The notes under the pieces: generated by a model | The model's input: the letters and a program-made list of their open reading frames with translations, nothing else | Told to the model about the DNA's origin: nothing | The model's database searches: none | Assembly (NCBI RefSeq): GCF_023283535.1 | Contig: NZ_JAKILT010000011.1 | Coordinates: 55,206-119,205, forward strand | Length of the DNA stretch: 64,000 nucleotides | Reading direction: 5' to 3' | From: Shewanella sairae | GTDB lineage: Bacteria > Pseudomonadota > Gammaproteobacteria > Enterobacterales > Shewanellaceae | Made by a program: the position numbers and the translations under genes | Part shown: piece by piece, positions 1 to 9,067 of the stretch | Position numbering within the stretch: position 1 is the first letter of the stretch | Layout of the letters: each line of letters opens with the position of its first letter

Positions 1-36
1 AGTTAGAAGCGTAAGCTAGCGCACTTTATTATAATC

Positions 37-1299
37 ATGAGACCTAATATGACTTCAGCGCATCCTGCTCGCTTTGCTAGCACTGGTTTTTTACTATTCG
101 GCATATTGCTCATCGCTATCAGCTTACGTAGCCCTATTACCGGTGTTGGACCACTACTTGATGCCATAAGAGCTGAACTACACCTCTCGGCAACACAGGC
201 CGGCATGTTAACCACTTTACCACTATTAGCTTTTGCTTTTTTCTCACCTGTGGCGTCAAAGTTAGGCGGCAAATTAGGCCTCGAGCAAGCATTAATGCTG
301 TCATTACTATTTGTCGCAAGTGGACTGTGCGTGCGTTCATTTGGTTCTTCTAGCGCATTGTTTCTTGGTACCGTTATTATTGGTGCCGGTATTGCCTTTG
401 CTAATGTGCTGTTACCTAGCCTAATTAAGCGCGACTTCCCAACCCAAATTACCACCATCACCTCAATATATGTGTTAATGATGGGGGCAGGTTCTGCTAT
501 CAGCGCCAGCTTAGCTATTCCACTAACAGGATTTGCTGAACGCTTGTCGATTAATGTGATCCCTAGTTGGGCCCTTGCACTGGCGAGCCTAGTCATATTT
601 CCTATTATTGCGATGCTTGTATGGCTACCACAGTTAAAACGTCATACATCACCAAGCAAAGACACTCAGAAACTGGAAAGCCATAGTTACCTTTGGCGAA
701 ACAGCAGCGCATGGCAAATAACCCTCTTTTTAGCTCTGAATTCGTTCCTGATGTATATCTTTATTAGCTGGCTGCCAACGATTTTGGTCGACAAAGGCTA
801 TAGTCATCATCAGGCAGGCGTTATCCATGGTGTATTACAGCTATTTACTGCCGTTCCCGCTTTAGTGCTTATTCCGTTTATGGGAAGAATTAAAGATAAG
901 CGCTTGCTTACTTTAGCTCTAACTCTTATGGCGTGTGTCGGCATCATCGGGCTGTTGCTGATACCATCTCAGGCAATGATCTGGGGAATGTTGTTTGGCT
1001 TTGGGGCTGGCGGCGGTTTTATTGTTGCACTTGCTTTAATTAGTCTACGTACGTCAAGCGCCTATCAGGCTGCAACATTGTCAGGCATGGCGCAGTTCAT
1101 AGGCTATCTGGTTGCAGCGACTGGCCCAATGATAATGGGTGAGATTCATGAGCAAACGGCTAGCTGGCAACTCCCTTTAATGATTTGCGCGGTATGCAGT
1201 TTATTTTGGGGCGGTTTTGCCTGGCTCGCGGCAAAAGATGAGGTCATTACCTCATGCGAAGAACCGCTATCGTTAGCTGCATCCGAAAGCCTCTCGTAG
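37..1299 (+). CDS. MFS transporter, CynX/NimT-like
   Basis: A 420-residue polytopic membrane protein, the usual length of a 12-helix major facilitator. The N-terminal stretch ISLRSPITGVGPLLDAI is typical of the CynX/NimT (cyanate or nitroimidazole transporter-like) branch, and the hydrophobic segments fill the chain with a short charged central loop near residues 200-230. Members of this branch are proton-driven inner-membrane transporters of small organic ions; the substrate cannot be read from sequence. The start is uncertain: the ATG at 37 has no clear ribosome binding site and lies only 1 base after a TATAAT hexamer (30-35). The in-frame ATG at 49 would trim four residues. It stands alone and converges on the TonB receptor gene downstream. 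Confidence 0.85.
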   Translation: MRPNMTSAHPARFASTGFLLFGILLIAISLRSPITGVGPLLDAIRAELHLSATQAGMLTTLPLLAFAFFSPVASKLGGKLGLEQALMLSLLFVASGLCVRSFGSSSALFLGTVIIGAGIAFANVLLPSLIKRDFPTQITTITSIYVLMMGAGSAISASLAIPLTGFAERLSINVIPSWALALASLVIFPIIAMLVWLPQLKRHTSPSKDTQKLESHSYLWRNSSAWQITLFLALNSFLMYIFISWLPTILVDKGYSHHQAGVIHGVLQLFTAVPALVLIPFMGRIKDKRLLTLALTLMACVGIIGLLLIPSQAMIWGMLFGFGAGGGFIVALALISLRTSSAYQAATLSGMAQFIGYLVAATGPMIMGEIHEQTASWQLPLMICAVCSLFWGGFAWLAAKDEVITSCEEPLSLAASESLS

Positions 1300-1318
1300 A
1301 TTTTATGCTTTTACAGCA

Positions 1319-1350
1319 ATAAAAAAGGAAGCCGAGGCTTCCTTTTTTTA
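1319..1350. terminator. bidirectional intrinsic terminator
   Basis: A GGAAGCC/GGCTTCC stem with a 3-base loop is flanked by A-runs on the left and T-runs on the right. It lies between two convergent genes (MFS transporter and TonB receptor), so it can serve both strands. Confidence 0.85.
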
Positions 1351-1365
1351 ACAATAAATTAGCGA

Positions 1366-3429
1366 TTAAAAGCTATACATCACTGACACACCAATATTGC
1401 GAGGGTCAACGACAGCTGCGTAACCATGATCATAACCACGCCCCGGCGGCTCGTTGACTGTCAGTGCTTTTTCATCAAACAGGTTGTTTACAAAGGCACT
1501 TATACGCCATTGTTCTGTTTGGTAATCAATATTTAAGCGGCTTACGATGTAATCACCTGCAACTCGCTCAGGCGTATTGGCAATATCCGCAAAATACTCA
1601 TCAACATAATTGCCTGATACACCAAAGGTTATTTCATCATTAAACCAATATTTTAGTCCTAAGTTAGCGGTAAAATTGGGCGCTGAATTTAGCTCATTGC
1701 CAATAATGTCACCATAGCTTGGATCGGCTTGTTTGATCTCAGACTCTAACCAACCCGCACCAGATACTAACTGCCAGTCACTGCCCAACATCGCAATAAA
1801 CTCTAGCTCTAAACCATAGGTGACGGCTTTATCAATGTTAGTGATCCGGCGAAGGCTGTTTGAAGCTTGGTAACCGTCATAGCCGTTATAGAACAAGTTA
1901 GCATTTAAGCTAACGTTACTATTATCGAAACTACTACGTGAACTGAGCTCATAGGTATCAACCGACTCTTCATCGTAATAGTAGTAATCACCACCACCCG
2001 GCGTCAGCGCTAGTGCACCACCACCAGCGTTATAGCCTTGGCGACCACTTAAGGCTAACGTTGTGCTCTCACTCAAACCGTATTGCAGCACAAGCTTAGG
2101 TAAAGCAACGGTTTTGGCTTTATCTAGGAGCTCATCAACGGCGCTGCCACGAAACTGCATGGCAAAGTTTCGAGTTTGCTCGTCGCGCATCACCCGACCA
2201 CCCGCGGTTAACCACCACTTGTCAGCCAATGCATAGGTCAGCTCACCATAAACCGATGATGAAGTGCTGCTGTCGTCACCACCATAACTAAAGCCGCCGA
2301 CACTGCTAAAATCTTGTTCCCGCTTGTAATAAGCAAGGCCAACAAAACCATTGAAATCTCTATCGTTTAAACCAAAGCTGTACTTACCATCAACCGTGTA
2401 GCTTTTATCATTCATTGCCACTGTAGCTTCGTCTGTGGCAATGGGCTCGTAAGAGTCAAAGCCCCAATCGTAATCCATATAAGCGACCAGCAGATCTAAT
2501 GCTTGGCCCTCGCTAAGCTGGTAATCAAAGTTGACTGAATGAGTACTTGATTTGGTTTTAATATAACGTTGAAAAATTGGCTCATAAGCCCAAGGGTCGT
2601 CACCTTTAAAGTAGTTACGCCCAGAGTCGCCACGTTCATCGTTATAAGCAAAACTGTATTGAATGCTTAAGTCTTCAAGCCCTGCTGGTTGCCACAACAG
2701 CTTGCTGCGCCAGCGATTGGTATCTAATTCATTTTGGTCGAAGGTTTTTGGGTTGGTTGAGTAAACTTCACCTTTATTGTAGGTGTTACCCGTTACATTT
2801 TGGCCAGTGATACGAAATGCTAATTGGTCGTCCAGAATCGGGCCCGACAACATCACTGCGCTATCGACAAAGCTATCTTGGTCACGATAGCCTATGCGCG
2901 CCGCTCCCTGCCAGTCAAAGGTTGGATCGGCGGTTTTAATAAATACCGTGCCACCAATGCTATTGCGACCATTAATGGTTGATTGTGGGCCGCGAAATAC
3001 TTCAATTTGCTCAATATCCCAAAGACCTGTATCACCAGTAAGGTCAGCAACAAAAGGCTCTGCTACGCCATCAACTAAGGTCGAAACACGAGCTTTAGCA
3101 CCACCAGTAAAAGAGTTAAAACCTGTCGCGCTACCATTACCCGTTACACCACGAACATCAGGAACCGCACCAGTGGTGACCACTATGTTCGGCACTTCTG
3201 ACAACGCAGCTGAAACAGACTGATATTGACCACTATCTAAGGTCTCCTTATCAATAACCGCAACTGATGAAGTGGTATCTTTTAGGCTACGCTCAACCTT
3301 TTCACCATATACAGTAATCACTTCAATCCCTGCATCAGGCACCATATTGTCAGCATAAGCTGGCGTAAAAATAGGACTACATAAAATAGCAGTGACAACA
3401 AGATTTCTTCTATACACCCTTAATTCCAT
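1366..3429 (-). CDS. TonB-dependent outer-membrane receptor
   Basis: A 687-residue TonB-dependent receptor. A signal peptide (residues 1-26, ending ...PAYA) is followed by a TonB-box-like stretch (IEVITVYGEKVE), the plug domain with VEVFRGPQS-type text (IEVFRGPQSTINGRNSIGG, about residues 140-160), and a 22-strand barrel ending in an aromatic residue (VSVMYSF). The family imports ferric siderophores, haem or other scarce ligands using the TonB-ExbBD energy system. The start ATG at 3429 is backed by an AGAGG ribosome binding site 6 bases upstream. It is divergent from a three-gene membrane operon, and Fur-like sequences lie in the shared intergenic region, so an iron-responsive role is likely. 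The ligand is unknown. Confidence 0.9.
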   Translation of the reverse strand: MELRVYRRNLVVTAILCSPIFTPAYADNMVPDAGIEVITVYGEKVERSLKDTTSSVAVIDKETLDSGQYQSVSAALSEVPNIVVTTGAVPDVRGVTGNGSATGFNSFTGGAKARVSTLVDGVAEPFVADLTGDTGLWDIEQIEVFRGPQSTINGRNSIGGTVFIKTADPTFDWQGAARIGYRDQDSFVDSAVMLSGPILDDQLAFRITGQNVTGNTYNKGEVYSTNPKTFDQNELDTNRWRSKLLWQPAGLEDLSIQYSFAYNDERGDSGRNYFKGDDPWAYEPIFQRYIKTKSSTHSVNFDYQLSEGQALDLLVAYMDYDWGFDSYEPIATDEATVAMNDKSYTVDGKYSFGLNDRDFNGFVGLAYYKREQDFSSVGGFSYGGDDSSTSSSVYGELTYALADKWWLTAGGRVMRDEQTRNFAMQFRGSAVDELLDKAKTVALPKLVLQYGLSESTTLALSGRQGYNAGGGALALTPGGGDYYYYDEESVDTYELSSRSSFDNSNVSLNANLFYNGYDGYQASNSLRRITNIDKAVTYGLELEFIAMLGSDWQLVSGAGWLESEIKQADPSYGDIIGNELNSAPNFTANLGLKYWFNDEITFGVSGNYVDEYFADIANTPERVAGDYIVSRLNIDYQTEQWRISAFVNNLFDEKALTVNEPPGRGYDHGYAAVVDPRNIGVSVMYSF

Positions 3430-3482
3430 GGGTTACCTCTAGTTACAGTTAGTATCAATTTGTTGCGGCAACAATTTACAGT

Positions 3483-3532
3483 AAATGATAATGACTCGCA
3501 ATTGCGAACAGTTCACATTTACATTACCATTT
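3483..3532. promoter_or_regulatory. candidate Fur-binding region in a divergent promoter
   Basis: The segment contains AAATGATAATG at 3483-3493 and its near inverse CATTACCATTT at 3522-3532. The 19-mer starting at 3487 matches 12 of 19 positions of the classical Fur consensus. It sits between a TonB receptor and a PepSY/DUF3325 operon, both of kinds commonly repressed by Fur. Binding is inferred from the motif. Confidence 0.55.
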
Positions 3533-3570
3533 ACACAAATCTGAAATATTGATCACAAGAGAGGAAACAA

Positions 3571-3837
3571 ATGGAAGGGTTTCAACTAGCCGCGGTTATT
3601 CTGACAATCATTGGTAGTGGACTGATTTACGCCACTAGCAAACATCAGCGCTTGCTACGAAAACCTCAACCTAAGGTGTTAGCTTGGTTAGGCGCTTGCC
3701 TGCTGTTATTTGCACTATTAAGTTGGTGGCAACTACTTACCCCCACGGCCGCAATCTTTACTTGGCTATTTACAGCCATGACCTTGTTAATCGCTCTGCC
3801 GCTTTCCACCTTATTTGATAGCCGAGAAGAGTGCTAA
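3571..3837 (+). CDS. small membrane protein, DUF3325-like
   Basis: An 88-residue protein with three predicted membrane helices (about 5-22, 37-55, 58-80) separated by a basic loop (KHQRLLRKPQPK). Small proteins of this build, DUF3325-like, are often encoded next to PepSY membrane proteins and TonB receptors in iron-uptake loci. A good AGAGAGGAAA ribosome binding site precedes the ATG. The stop codon overlaps the start of the next gene by one base (TAATG), showing translational coupling. The function is unknown; the family match is by size, topology and context. Confidence 0.7.
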   Translation: MEGFQLAAVILTIIGSGLIYATSKHQRLLRKPQPKVLAWLGACLLLFALLSWWQLLTPTAAIFTWLFTAMTLLIALPLSTLFDSREEC

Positions 3838-4133
3838 TGCCAAGTGTTCAGCAACACAAAATTCAGCCTCATTGGTGGCGCAAGAGCTTTATAGCCCTCT
3901 TTTTAGGCTTAGGTTTTGCTTACGGAAGCGTTGCCCTGTTTGCATGGTTCGGCCCAGGTGGTATCGATGCACCGGTCAAGGTGCAGTTCAATATGTGGAT
4001 GATTAGCTTGATCTGGTTGCCAATTTTGGCTGGCGTATTTCTATTTCGCAGTGCTAAAAGCGCTTTTATAACCTTATTAGGTGCGAATGCACTGGTTTAT
4101 TCAATTTTTGCTTTTTTGTGGTGGTTACAATGA
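3837..4133 (+). CDS. small membrane protein, DUF3649-like
   Basis: A 98-residue protein with three hydrophobic helices (about 14-33, 47-66, 72-94). The start chosen is the ATG at 3837, which overlaps the stop of the preceding gene; a GTG two codons upstream is a less likely alternative. It resembles the small DUF3649-type proteins annotated as iron-uptake proteins in comparable operons. Its stop overlaps the ATG of the PepSY gene (ATGA), so the three genes form one coupled unit. No catalytic motif is visible. Confidence 0.65.
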   Translation: MPSVQQHKIQPHWWRKSFIALFLGLGFAYGSVALFAWFGPGGIDAPVKVQFNMWMISLIWLPILAGVFLFRSAKSAFITLLGANALVYSIFAFLWWLQ

Positions 4134-5737
4134 AAATTCGCTCAGATGTATTGCGAACTTATCAATCGATTCATACTTGGACAGGGATCACCACAGGACT
4201 GCTATTATTCATCGCCTTTTTCGCCGGTGCACTCACCATGTTCAAGCCGCAAATTGAACAATGGGCAACCCCACCGCACACTCAGCTAAGCCCAATCGCA
4301 CAGCAAGATTACGATCAATTAATTAGCAAAGCCGTTAATCAATACGACAAGGCCGCCGATGGTTTTAAGGTCAATTTTACTGCAGATTTATCGCCACTCA
4401 CATGGTTTGAGAAAGGCGGCGGACGCGGCTTTAGACTCGATGATAGTTTACGCCATGCAACATTAGATGATGACGGCAATATTACGACTCAACTCAGTAC
4501 TACCAATGAGTTAGGCGAGCTTATCGATCAGCTACATCGCACCGCGGCGATCCCCGGCAAGCTTGGTCATGAAGACATTGGCGTGTTGATTTTAGGCCTA
4601 GCGGCGCTGCTTTACTTTATTGCTTTAGTATCTGGGGTCATTGTATTACTGCCAACATTAGTCAAAAGCTTATTTGCGTTACGACAACATAAAGGTGCCA
4701 ACCGCTTTTGGTTAGATAGCCACAACCTCGTTGGTGTGGTTAGCTTGCCATTTCACCTCATCATAGCCTGGACTGTAGTGGTGTTTGCTTTTCATGACCC
4801 TTTTTATGGTGGGCTGCAGCAGGTTTATGGCGAGCAAGCTATGTTTGAGCCAAGAGCAAAGTCAGATATAGAGTATTCCGTCACTCAGTTACCTTCAATT
4901 AATGAGCATATCGAATGGGTTAATCAGCTAGCAAGTGATTACCGAATCAAGAGCATGGAATACGATAAGTTATCTAGCACCACGCCCTCGCTTGCGGTGG
5001 AAGTGGTTGCCAATGACCGAGTGATGCGTGGTGGCTATAGCGATTACATTTATCTAAACCCCTATACCTACAAAATTGAATTTAGCACTGTTCATCAAGC
5101 AAAAGACGGTCCATATGGCGATATCGTTAATAGCTTTTTTGCACTGCACTTTGGTAATTATGGCGGCGGATTTACCCGTTGGGTTTACTTCAGTCTTGGT
5201 TTGCTAGGGGCATTTTTATTTTACAGTGGCAACCTACTTTGGCTTGAAAAGCGACGTCAAAAACAGCCGCAGCAAAAACGCTCAGTACGCTTTATGGCAT
5301 CACTCACCATTGGCATCTGTTTAGGCTCCATGCTTGGAGTGAGTAGCGCAATCCTTGCAACTAAATGGTTGTATTTGTTCAATGAGCAGATTAACCAACA
5401 CTATTTAAGCTGTTATTACCTGGTTTTCTTTGCCGCGCTTATCTATAGCTTTGCACGAGGGGCTGCCGTTGCAGCAATTCACCTACTCAAACTGCTGGCA
5501 CTGAGCTGCCTGTTAATCCCAATAAGCTCGCTATTAACCCTATGGGTGCCGGGACTAACTTCTTGGGCGCCAGCTGACTTTAGTGGAGGATTAATTGAGC
5601 TAATGGCTTTACTGTTTGCTGGGATCTTTTACTTAGCAGCAACAAAAGCACAGCTCCGCAGTACACAGGGAGAGCCCAATAGTATTTGGGCTGTCGAACC
5701 TAAAGCAAACAGCAAGCTAGTGGTTAATGAGGTCTGA
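4130..5737 (+). CDS. PepSY-associated transmembrane protein
   Basis: A 535-residue inner-membrane protein of the PepSY TM family (PiuB-like, iron-regulated membrane proteins). The first helix follows the characteristic SIHTWTGITTGLLLF segment (about residues 14-30). A large periplasmic region (about 50-135) comes next, then helices near 150-180 and 200-225, a second PepSY-like periplasmic region (about 245-350) and four further C-terminal helices. Conserved histidines at helix ends (SIHTWTG, SHNLVGVV, FHLIIAW, ALHFGNYGG) are the kind proposed to bind haem in this family, which has been linked to periplasmic reduction or release of siderophore iron. The start ATG at 4130 overlaps the previous stop; a GTG at 4118 is in frame but has no better support. 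Confidence 0.85.
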   Translation: MKIRSDVLRTYQSIHTWTGITTGLLLFIAFFAGALTMFKPQIEQWATPPHTQLSPIAQQDYDQLISKAVNQYDKAADGFKVNFTADLSPLTWFEKGGGRGFRLDDSLRHATLDDDGNITTQLSTTNELGELIDQLHRTAAIPGKLGHEDIGVLILGLAALLYFIALVSGVIVLLPTLVKSLFALRQHKGANRFWLDSHNLVGVVSLPFHLIIAWTVVVFAFHDPFYGGLQQVYGEQAMFEPRAKSDIEYSVTQLPSINEHIEWVNQLASDYRIKSMEYDKLSSTTPSLAVEVVANDRVMRGGYSDYIYLNPYTYKIEFSTVHQAKDGPYGDIVNSFFALHFGNYGGGFTRWVYFSLGLLGAFLFYSGNLLWLEKRRQKQPQQKRSVRFMASLTIGICLGSMLGVSSAILATKWLYLFNEQINQHYLSCYYLVFFAALIYSFARGAAVAAIHLLKLLALSCLLIPISSLLTLWVPGLTSWAPADFSGGLIELMALLFAGIFYLAATKAQLRSTQGEPNSIWAVEPKANSKLVVNEV

Positions 5738-5750
5738 TTTATCACAAAGT

Positions 5751-5787
5751 ATTAGCCGCTTATCGTGTTACCGAACAAGCGGCTAAT
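5751..5787. terminator. inverted repeat between convergent genes
   Basis: An 11-base perfect inverted repeat (ATTAGCCGCTT / AAGCGGCTAAT) with a 15-base loop covers the last codons and stop of the FUSC gene and follows the PepSY gene. Neither side has a long T-run, so terminator activity is only plausible. Confidence 0.4.
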
Positions 5788-6827
5788 GACTTAAACCTGA
5801 CCACCCGTACTAAAAAGTGGTGCACCAGCCATATCAATAGTGAAGTCACCACCACAGCCACAACAATAGAGCTAAAGCGATAACAGATTGAGAAAAAGGC
5901 ATCTTGTTGCTCAGGCACAAAACTACTGGTTAACGGCACCGTAAGTGCAGACATTGCCGAAAAGCCAATTCCCGCTTTTATGCCACCCATCGCCAGCCAA
6001 CGACAAAAAATAGCCGCAGCAATAGCAAAGCCCAACAAAAACAAAATCATATTGTTCGCTAGGCTATATAAAGTCAGCTGTAATATCATCCCAGCTAAAC
6101 AGCCTAGAAAAGTGCCTAGGATTCTAATTTTGGCCACAGCCATAGAGCCGATAAACGTCATTGGCGCTAACACTATCAATATTGACGCTTGCGCTGATAG
6201 CGAGTCATTTAGATCGGCTACCTGAAACAAAATAAATGCCGCCATGGCAACTATCCAACCAAGCGCCGCTTGCCTGACCATGCCTAAATGATCTTTACGT
6301 TGATTGTCATTATGGGTTTTCGCTTGATTTTGGTTTGCTAAATGCGACAAAGGCTGAGGATTGCAAGGCTCTGGAAACAGGTAAAATGCCAGTGCGACAA
6401 CGGGCCCAGTTAACAATGCAGATGCCACCAGCCCCATCACAAAGTCTTCTAAATCAAAGCCCTGATAACTGCCATAGTTGAGCAGGATTGAGCCCATCAG
6501 TAACCCAACATAACCAAACAGATAGCTGCTTTTATGGGTCATAGCGATGCACTTACACAGCAGCATAATTGCTACCACTAGCGTCATTAACAAGGGGTAC
6601 GGCTGAAAGAAACCTATGATGAAGGTCACTTGGATACAAACCCAAATAACAGCAATCACTAACTGCGCTATTAAGCCGCTATTCCACCTATCAATTTGAG
6701 TTAACACAAACATAGGCAGCAATGCAGCAAACATGCCATTTGACCAGCCAAACACTAAAGTGACAGCGAGCCCAAGCACAGTACCAAACCAGATCCGTTG
6801 AGTCTTTAATAAGGTTTCTTGCTGCAC
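5760..6827 (-). CDS. FUSC/DUF2955 family inner-membrane protein
   Basis: A 355-residue protein with two blocks of hydrophobic helices (about 12-150 and 190-345) separated by a hydrophilic loop rich in Asn, Gln, Lys and His (about 160-185). This duplicated layout is that of the DUF2955/FUSC (fusaric acid resistance-like) family. Such proteins pair with a HlyD-type periplasmic adaptor to export aromatic or other small compounds. Its start lies 46 bases after the end of the HlyD gene on the same strand, so the two form an operon. Regulation is probably by the divergent LysR gene beyond HlyD. Substrate unknown. Confidence 0.8.
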   Translation of the reverse strand: MQQETLLKTQRIWFGTVLGLAVTLVFGWSNGMFAALLPMFVLTQIDRWNSGLIAQLVIAVIWVCIQVTFIIGFFQPYPLLMTLVVAIMLLCKCIAMTHKSSYLFGYVGLLMGSILLNYGSYQGFDLEDFVMGLVASALLTGPVVALAFYLFPEPCNPQPLSHLANQNQAKTHNDNQRKDHLGMVRQAALGWIVAMAAFILFQVADLNDSLSAQASILIVLAPMTFIGSMAVAKIRILGTFLGCLAGMILQLTLYSLANNMILFLLGFAIAAAIFCRWLAMGGIKAGIGFSAMSALTVPLTSSFVPEQQDAFFSICYRFSSIVVAVVVTSLLIWLVHHFLVRVVRFKSLAACSVTR

Positions 6828-6873
6828 AACAATCTCCTTCTTCAGCTAAAAATCATTAGATTAAGCAATGGAT

Positions 6874-7941
6874 TTAATAGATATAGTGCAGCAGGCTAAC
6901 AAGGTGAATTTGGGCTTTTGCAAGCAAGCCCCATAGCCAGTTTTCACTAGGGTACAGCACTACCGTCGCGCGGGAGCCGACAAATAGTGGCTTAGGTAAC
7001 GCATGCTCGCTAGCAAGGTTAATTCTGACTCGCTGAGCATCTCTGACCCAACGATTATTGACCTCTACCTGAGTCAATTGCCCATTTGGGCTTTGCTGCG
7101 CCGCCGCTACGCCAAAGTCTCGACTTTGCACATTAAAAATAAATACCTCCCCCGGAAAAGCATCAAATGCCACTAACCCTTTTGACTGCTTGTTGATCTT
7201 AGCCACAGCCTTTTCTCGAAAGTCAGCCGCTACCCACAACGAATCGTTAGGAATGAAAGTCAGTAGAGGCATGTTTGCGTTGGCTGTACTGCCGACTTCA
7301 AGCTGCAGGTTAGTCACCACCCCATCACTTGGCGCAAACACTTGTGTATGAACAAGATCTAGCTTGGCCTGCTTGAGTGCATTTTGCGCCGCACGAACGC
7401 CGTTACTCTGTCCCGGCGCACGACCAAGCTGCACCTTAAGAGCCAGCAATTCTTGCTTAGCAGCATCGAGGCTTGAACGTGAGGCATTATTATCGGCTAA
7501 GGCGTTATCTAACATAGAAACAGACACCAACTGCCGCTTAGCTAACTGACTAATACGTAAGTACTCGCTATTGGCATTATCAAACACCGCTTTACTGGTT
7601 GCCACATTGGCTGTTGCTGCAGCGACTTTTGCGTACATGGCCTGCTCTTGCTCAAAAGCTTGTTCCAGTGTGAGCTGCGCTTTCTCGACAGCTAGCTGGT
7701 ATTTTTGTTTATCGATGCTAAAGAGCTTATCGCCCTTACTGACCTGTTGATTATTCTCAATCTGCACAGCAACAACCGTACCAGTGACCTCAGAAGCCAA
7801 TTGAATCACATAGCCCTGCACCCTGCTTTCAGTGGTTAACGGCGCATAACGATCTGCAATTACGATATAGCCGACCAAAATAACAAAAAGAATAATGAGG
7901 CTTTGCATCCAACGACGAAAAGCATGTTCTGCGGTTTGCAT
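6874..7941 (-). CDS. HlyD-family periplasmic adaptor (membrane fusion protein)
   Basis: A 355-residue membrane fusion protein of the EmrA/HlyD type. It has an N-terminal anchor helix (about residues 11-29), a first half-lipoyl domain (VQGYVIQLASEVTGTV), a long coiled-coil hairpin (about 75-195) and a second half-lipoyl domain (VFAPSDGVVTNLQLEVGS), followed by beta-barrel segments. It links an inner-membrane pump to an outer-membrane channel, and the downstream FUSC protein is the expected pump. The ATG at 7941 was chosen; an in-frame TTG at 7959 would add six residues, and neither has a convincing ribosome binding site. It diverges from a LysR regulator 100 bases away, the usual arrangement for control of this kind of pump. 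Confidence 0.85.
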   Translation of the reverse strand: MQTAEHAFRRWMQSLIILFVILVGYIVIADRYAPLTTESRVQGYVIQLASEVTGTVVAVQIENNQQVSKGDKLFSIDKQKYQLAVEKAQLTLEQAFEQEQAMYAKVAAATANVATSKAVFDNANSEYLRISQLAKRQLVSVSMLDNALADNNASRSSLDAAKQELLALKVQLGRAPGQSNGVRAAQNALKQAKLDLVHTQVFAPSDGVVTNLQLEVGSTANANMPLLTFIPNDSLWVAADFREKAVAKINKQSKGLVAFDAFPGEVFIFNVQSRDFGVAAAQQSPNGQLTQVEVNNRWVRDAQRVRINLASEHALPKPLFVGSRATVVLYPSENWLWGLLAKAQIHLVSLLHYIY

Positions 7942-8041
7942 GAATAAATCCAAGGTCAATCTGAGGGCTGCGTAGTATAGATATTACTAATTAGATTAAA
8001 TAGAATGATAAATAGGCCGCTTACAACCTACAGGTAGGACA

Positions 8042-8917
8042 ATGAATATTAGTATGGATGACTTACAGCTATTTGTACTGACTGTGCAGCATGGCGGGAT
8101 CAGCGCCGCAGCTAAACAGCAATCCTTACAACGTTCAAAAGTCAGCAGACGCTTACAAGAGCTAGAAAAGTCATTAGGTTGCCAGCTACTCATTCGCACC
8201 ACACGTAAGATAGAGCTCACTGAAAATGGCCGTTTACTGTATCAGCAAATCAATCAACCTTTAACGGGTGTCGCCCAAGCAGCCAAGTTACTCAGTAATC
8301 AACAAAAGTCAGTACAAGGCGTGTTAAGAGTGGCGGTACCTGCCGCACTTATTACCTCAAATATGTTCGCTCTCTTATTAGAAAAGTACCTTGAGCAATT
8401 TGCAGACGTACAGCTAGAGGTTCTGCATTGCCAAGAGAGCATTGATCTTAAGAGACAAAATGTCGATATTCAGATCTTACCCGATGGGGTAAAAGTGCAG
8501 AACGAGGACTATGTGCAGCAAACACTGCTGCGTTTTCCCAGCAGTTTAATTGCCTCACAGCAATACCTGCAAAGTCATCCAAGTATCACAGAGCTTAGCG
8601 AGCTTACTCATCACCCACTGATGGTTAGTCGTTATAATCAGGCATCTCTACCTGATAACCTCACCCTGAGATTATGCTCCGATGATCTACGTTTAATTCA
8701 GCATATGGCGACCACAGGCAAAGGTGTAGCCTTACTACCGACCATCTTAGTCAAAGATGCGCTGCAATCAGGCGAGCTTGAAGCAATACTGATTCACGAA
8801 AAACTTCCAGAGATAAAGCTGACACTCATCTACCCTTCTAAGCAATTTTTGCCAGAAAAGAGCCGCGCATTAATTAAGTTACTCAGAGAGACCTTCAGCG
8901 AGAATAATATTCGCTAA
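8042..8917 (+). CDS. LysR-family transcriptional regulator
   Basis: A 291-residue LysR regulator. The N-terminal winged helix-turn-helix (residues 3-62) contains GGISAAAKQQSLQRSKVSRR and LGCQLLIRTTRKIELTENG, both signature LysR text. An effector-binding domain follows (about 92-285). The start at 8042 has an AGGTAGGA ribosome binding site. It is divergent from the HlyD-FUSC operon and probably regulates it from the shared intergenic region in response to an exported compound. The inducer is unknown. Confidence 0.92.
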   Translation: MNISMDDLQLFVLTVQHGGISAAAKQQSLQRSKVSRRLQELEKSLGCQLLIRTTRKIELTENGRLLYQQINQPLTGVAQAAKLLSNQQKSVQGVLRVAVPAALITSNMFALLLEKYLEQFADVQLEVLHCQESIDLKRQNVDIQILPDGVKVQNEDYVQQTLLRFPSSLIASQQYLQSHPSITELSELTHHPLMVSRYNQASLPDNLTLRLCSDDLRLIQHMATTGKGVALLPTILVKDALQSGELEAILIHEKLPEIKLTLIYPSKQFLPEKSRALIKLLRETFSENNIR

Positions 8918-8993
8918 ATAGAGTGAAGCAATTTTTATATTGATTGGCTTATATCAAACAAACCTTAAACCTTAAACGACTATTCATAGACGA

Positions 8994-9025
8994 AAAAAAA
9001 CCAGTAGCAATGCTACTGGTTTTTA
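8994..9025. terminator. bidirectional intrinsic terminator
   Basis: An ACCAGTAGCA/TGCTACTGGT stem is preceded by eight A and followed by five T. It lies between the convergent LysR gene and the large TonB receptor gene. Confidence 0.85.
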
Positions 9026-9067
9026 TCACTCTTCATACTTATACAAGTGAGCTAGTACTCGCTTAAA

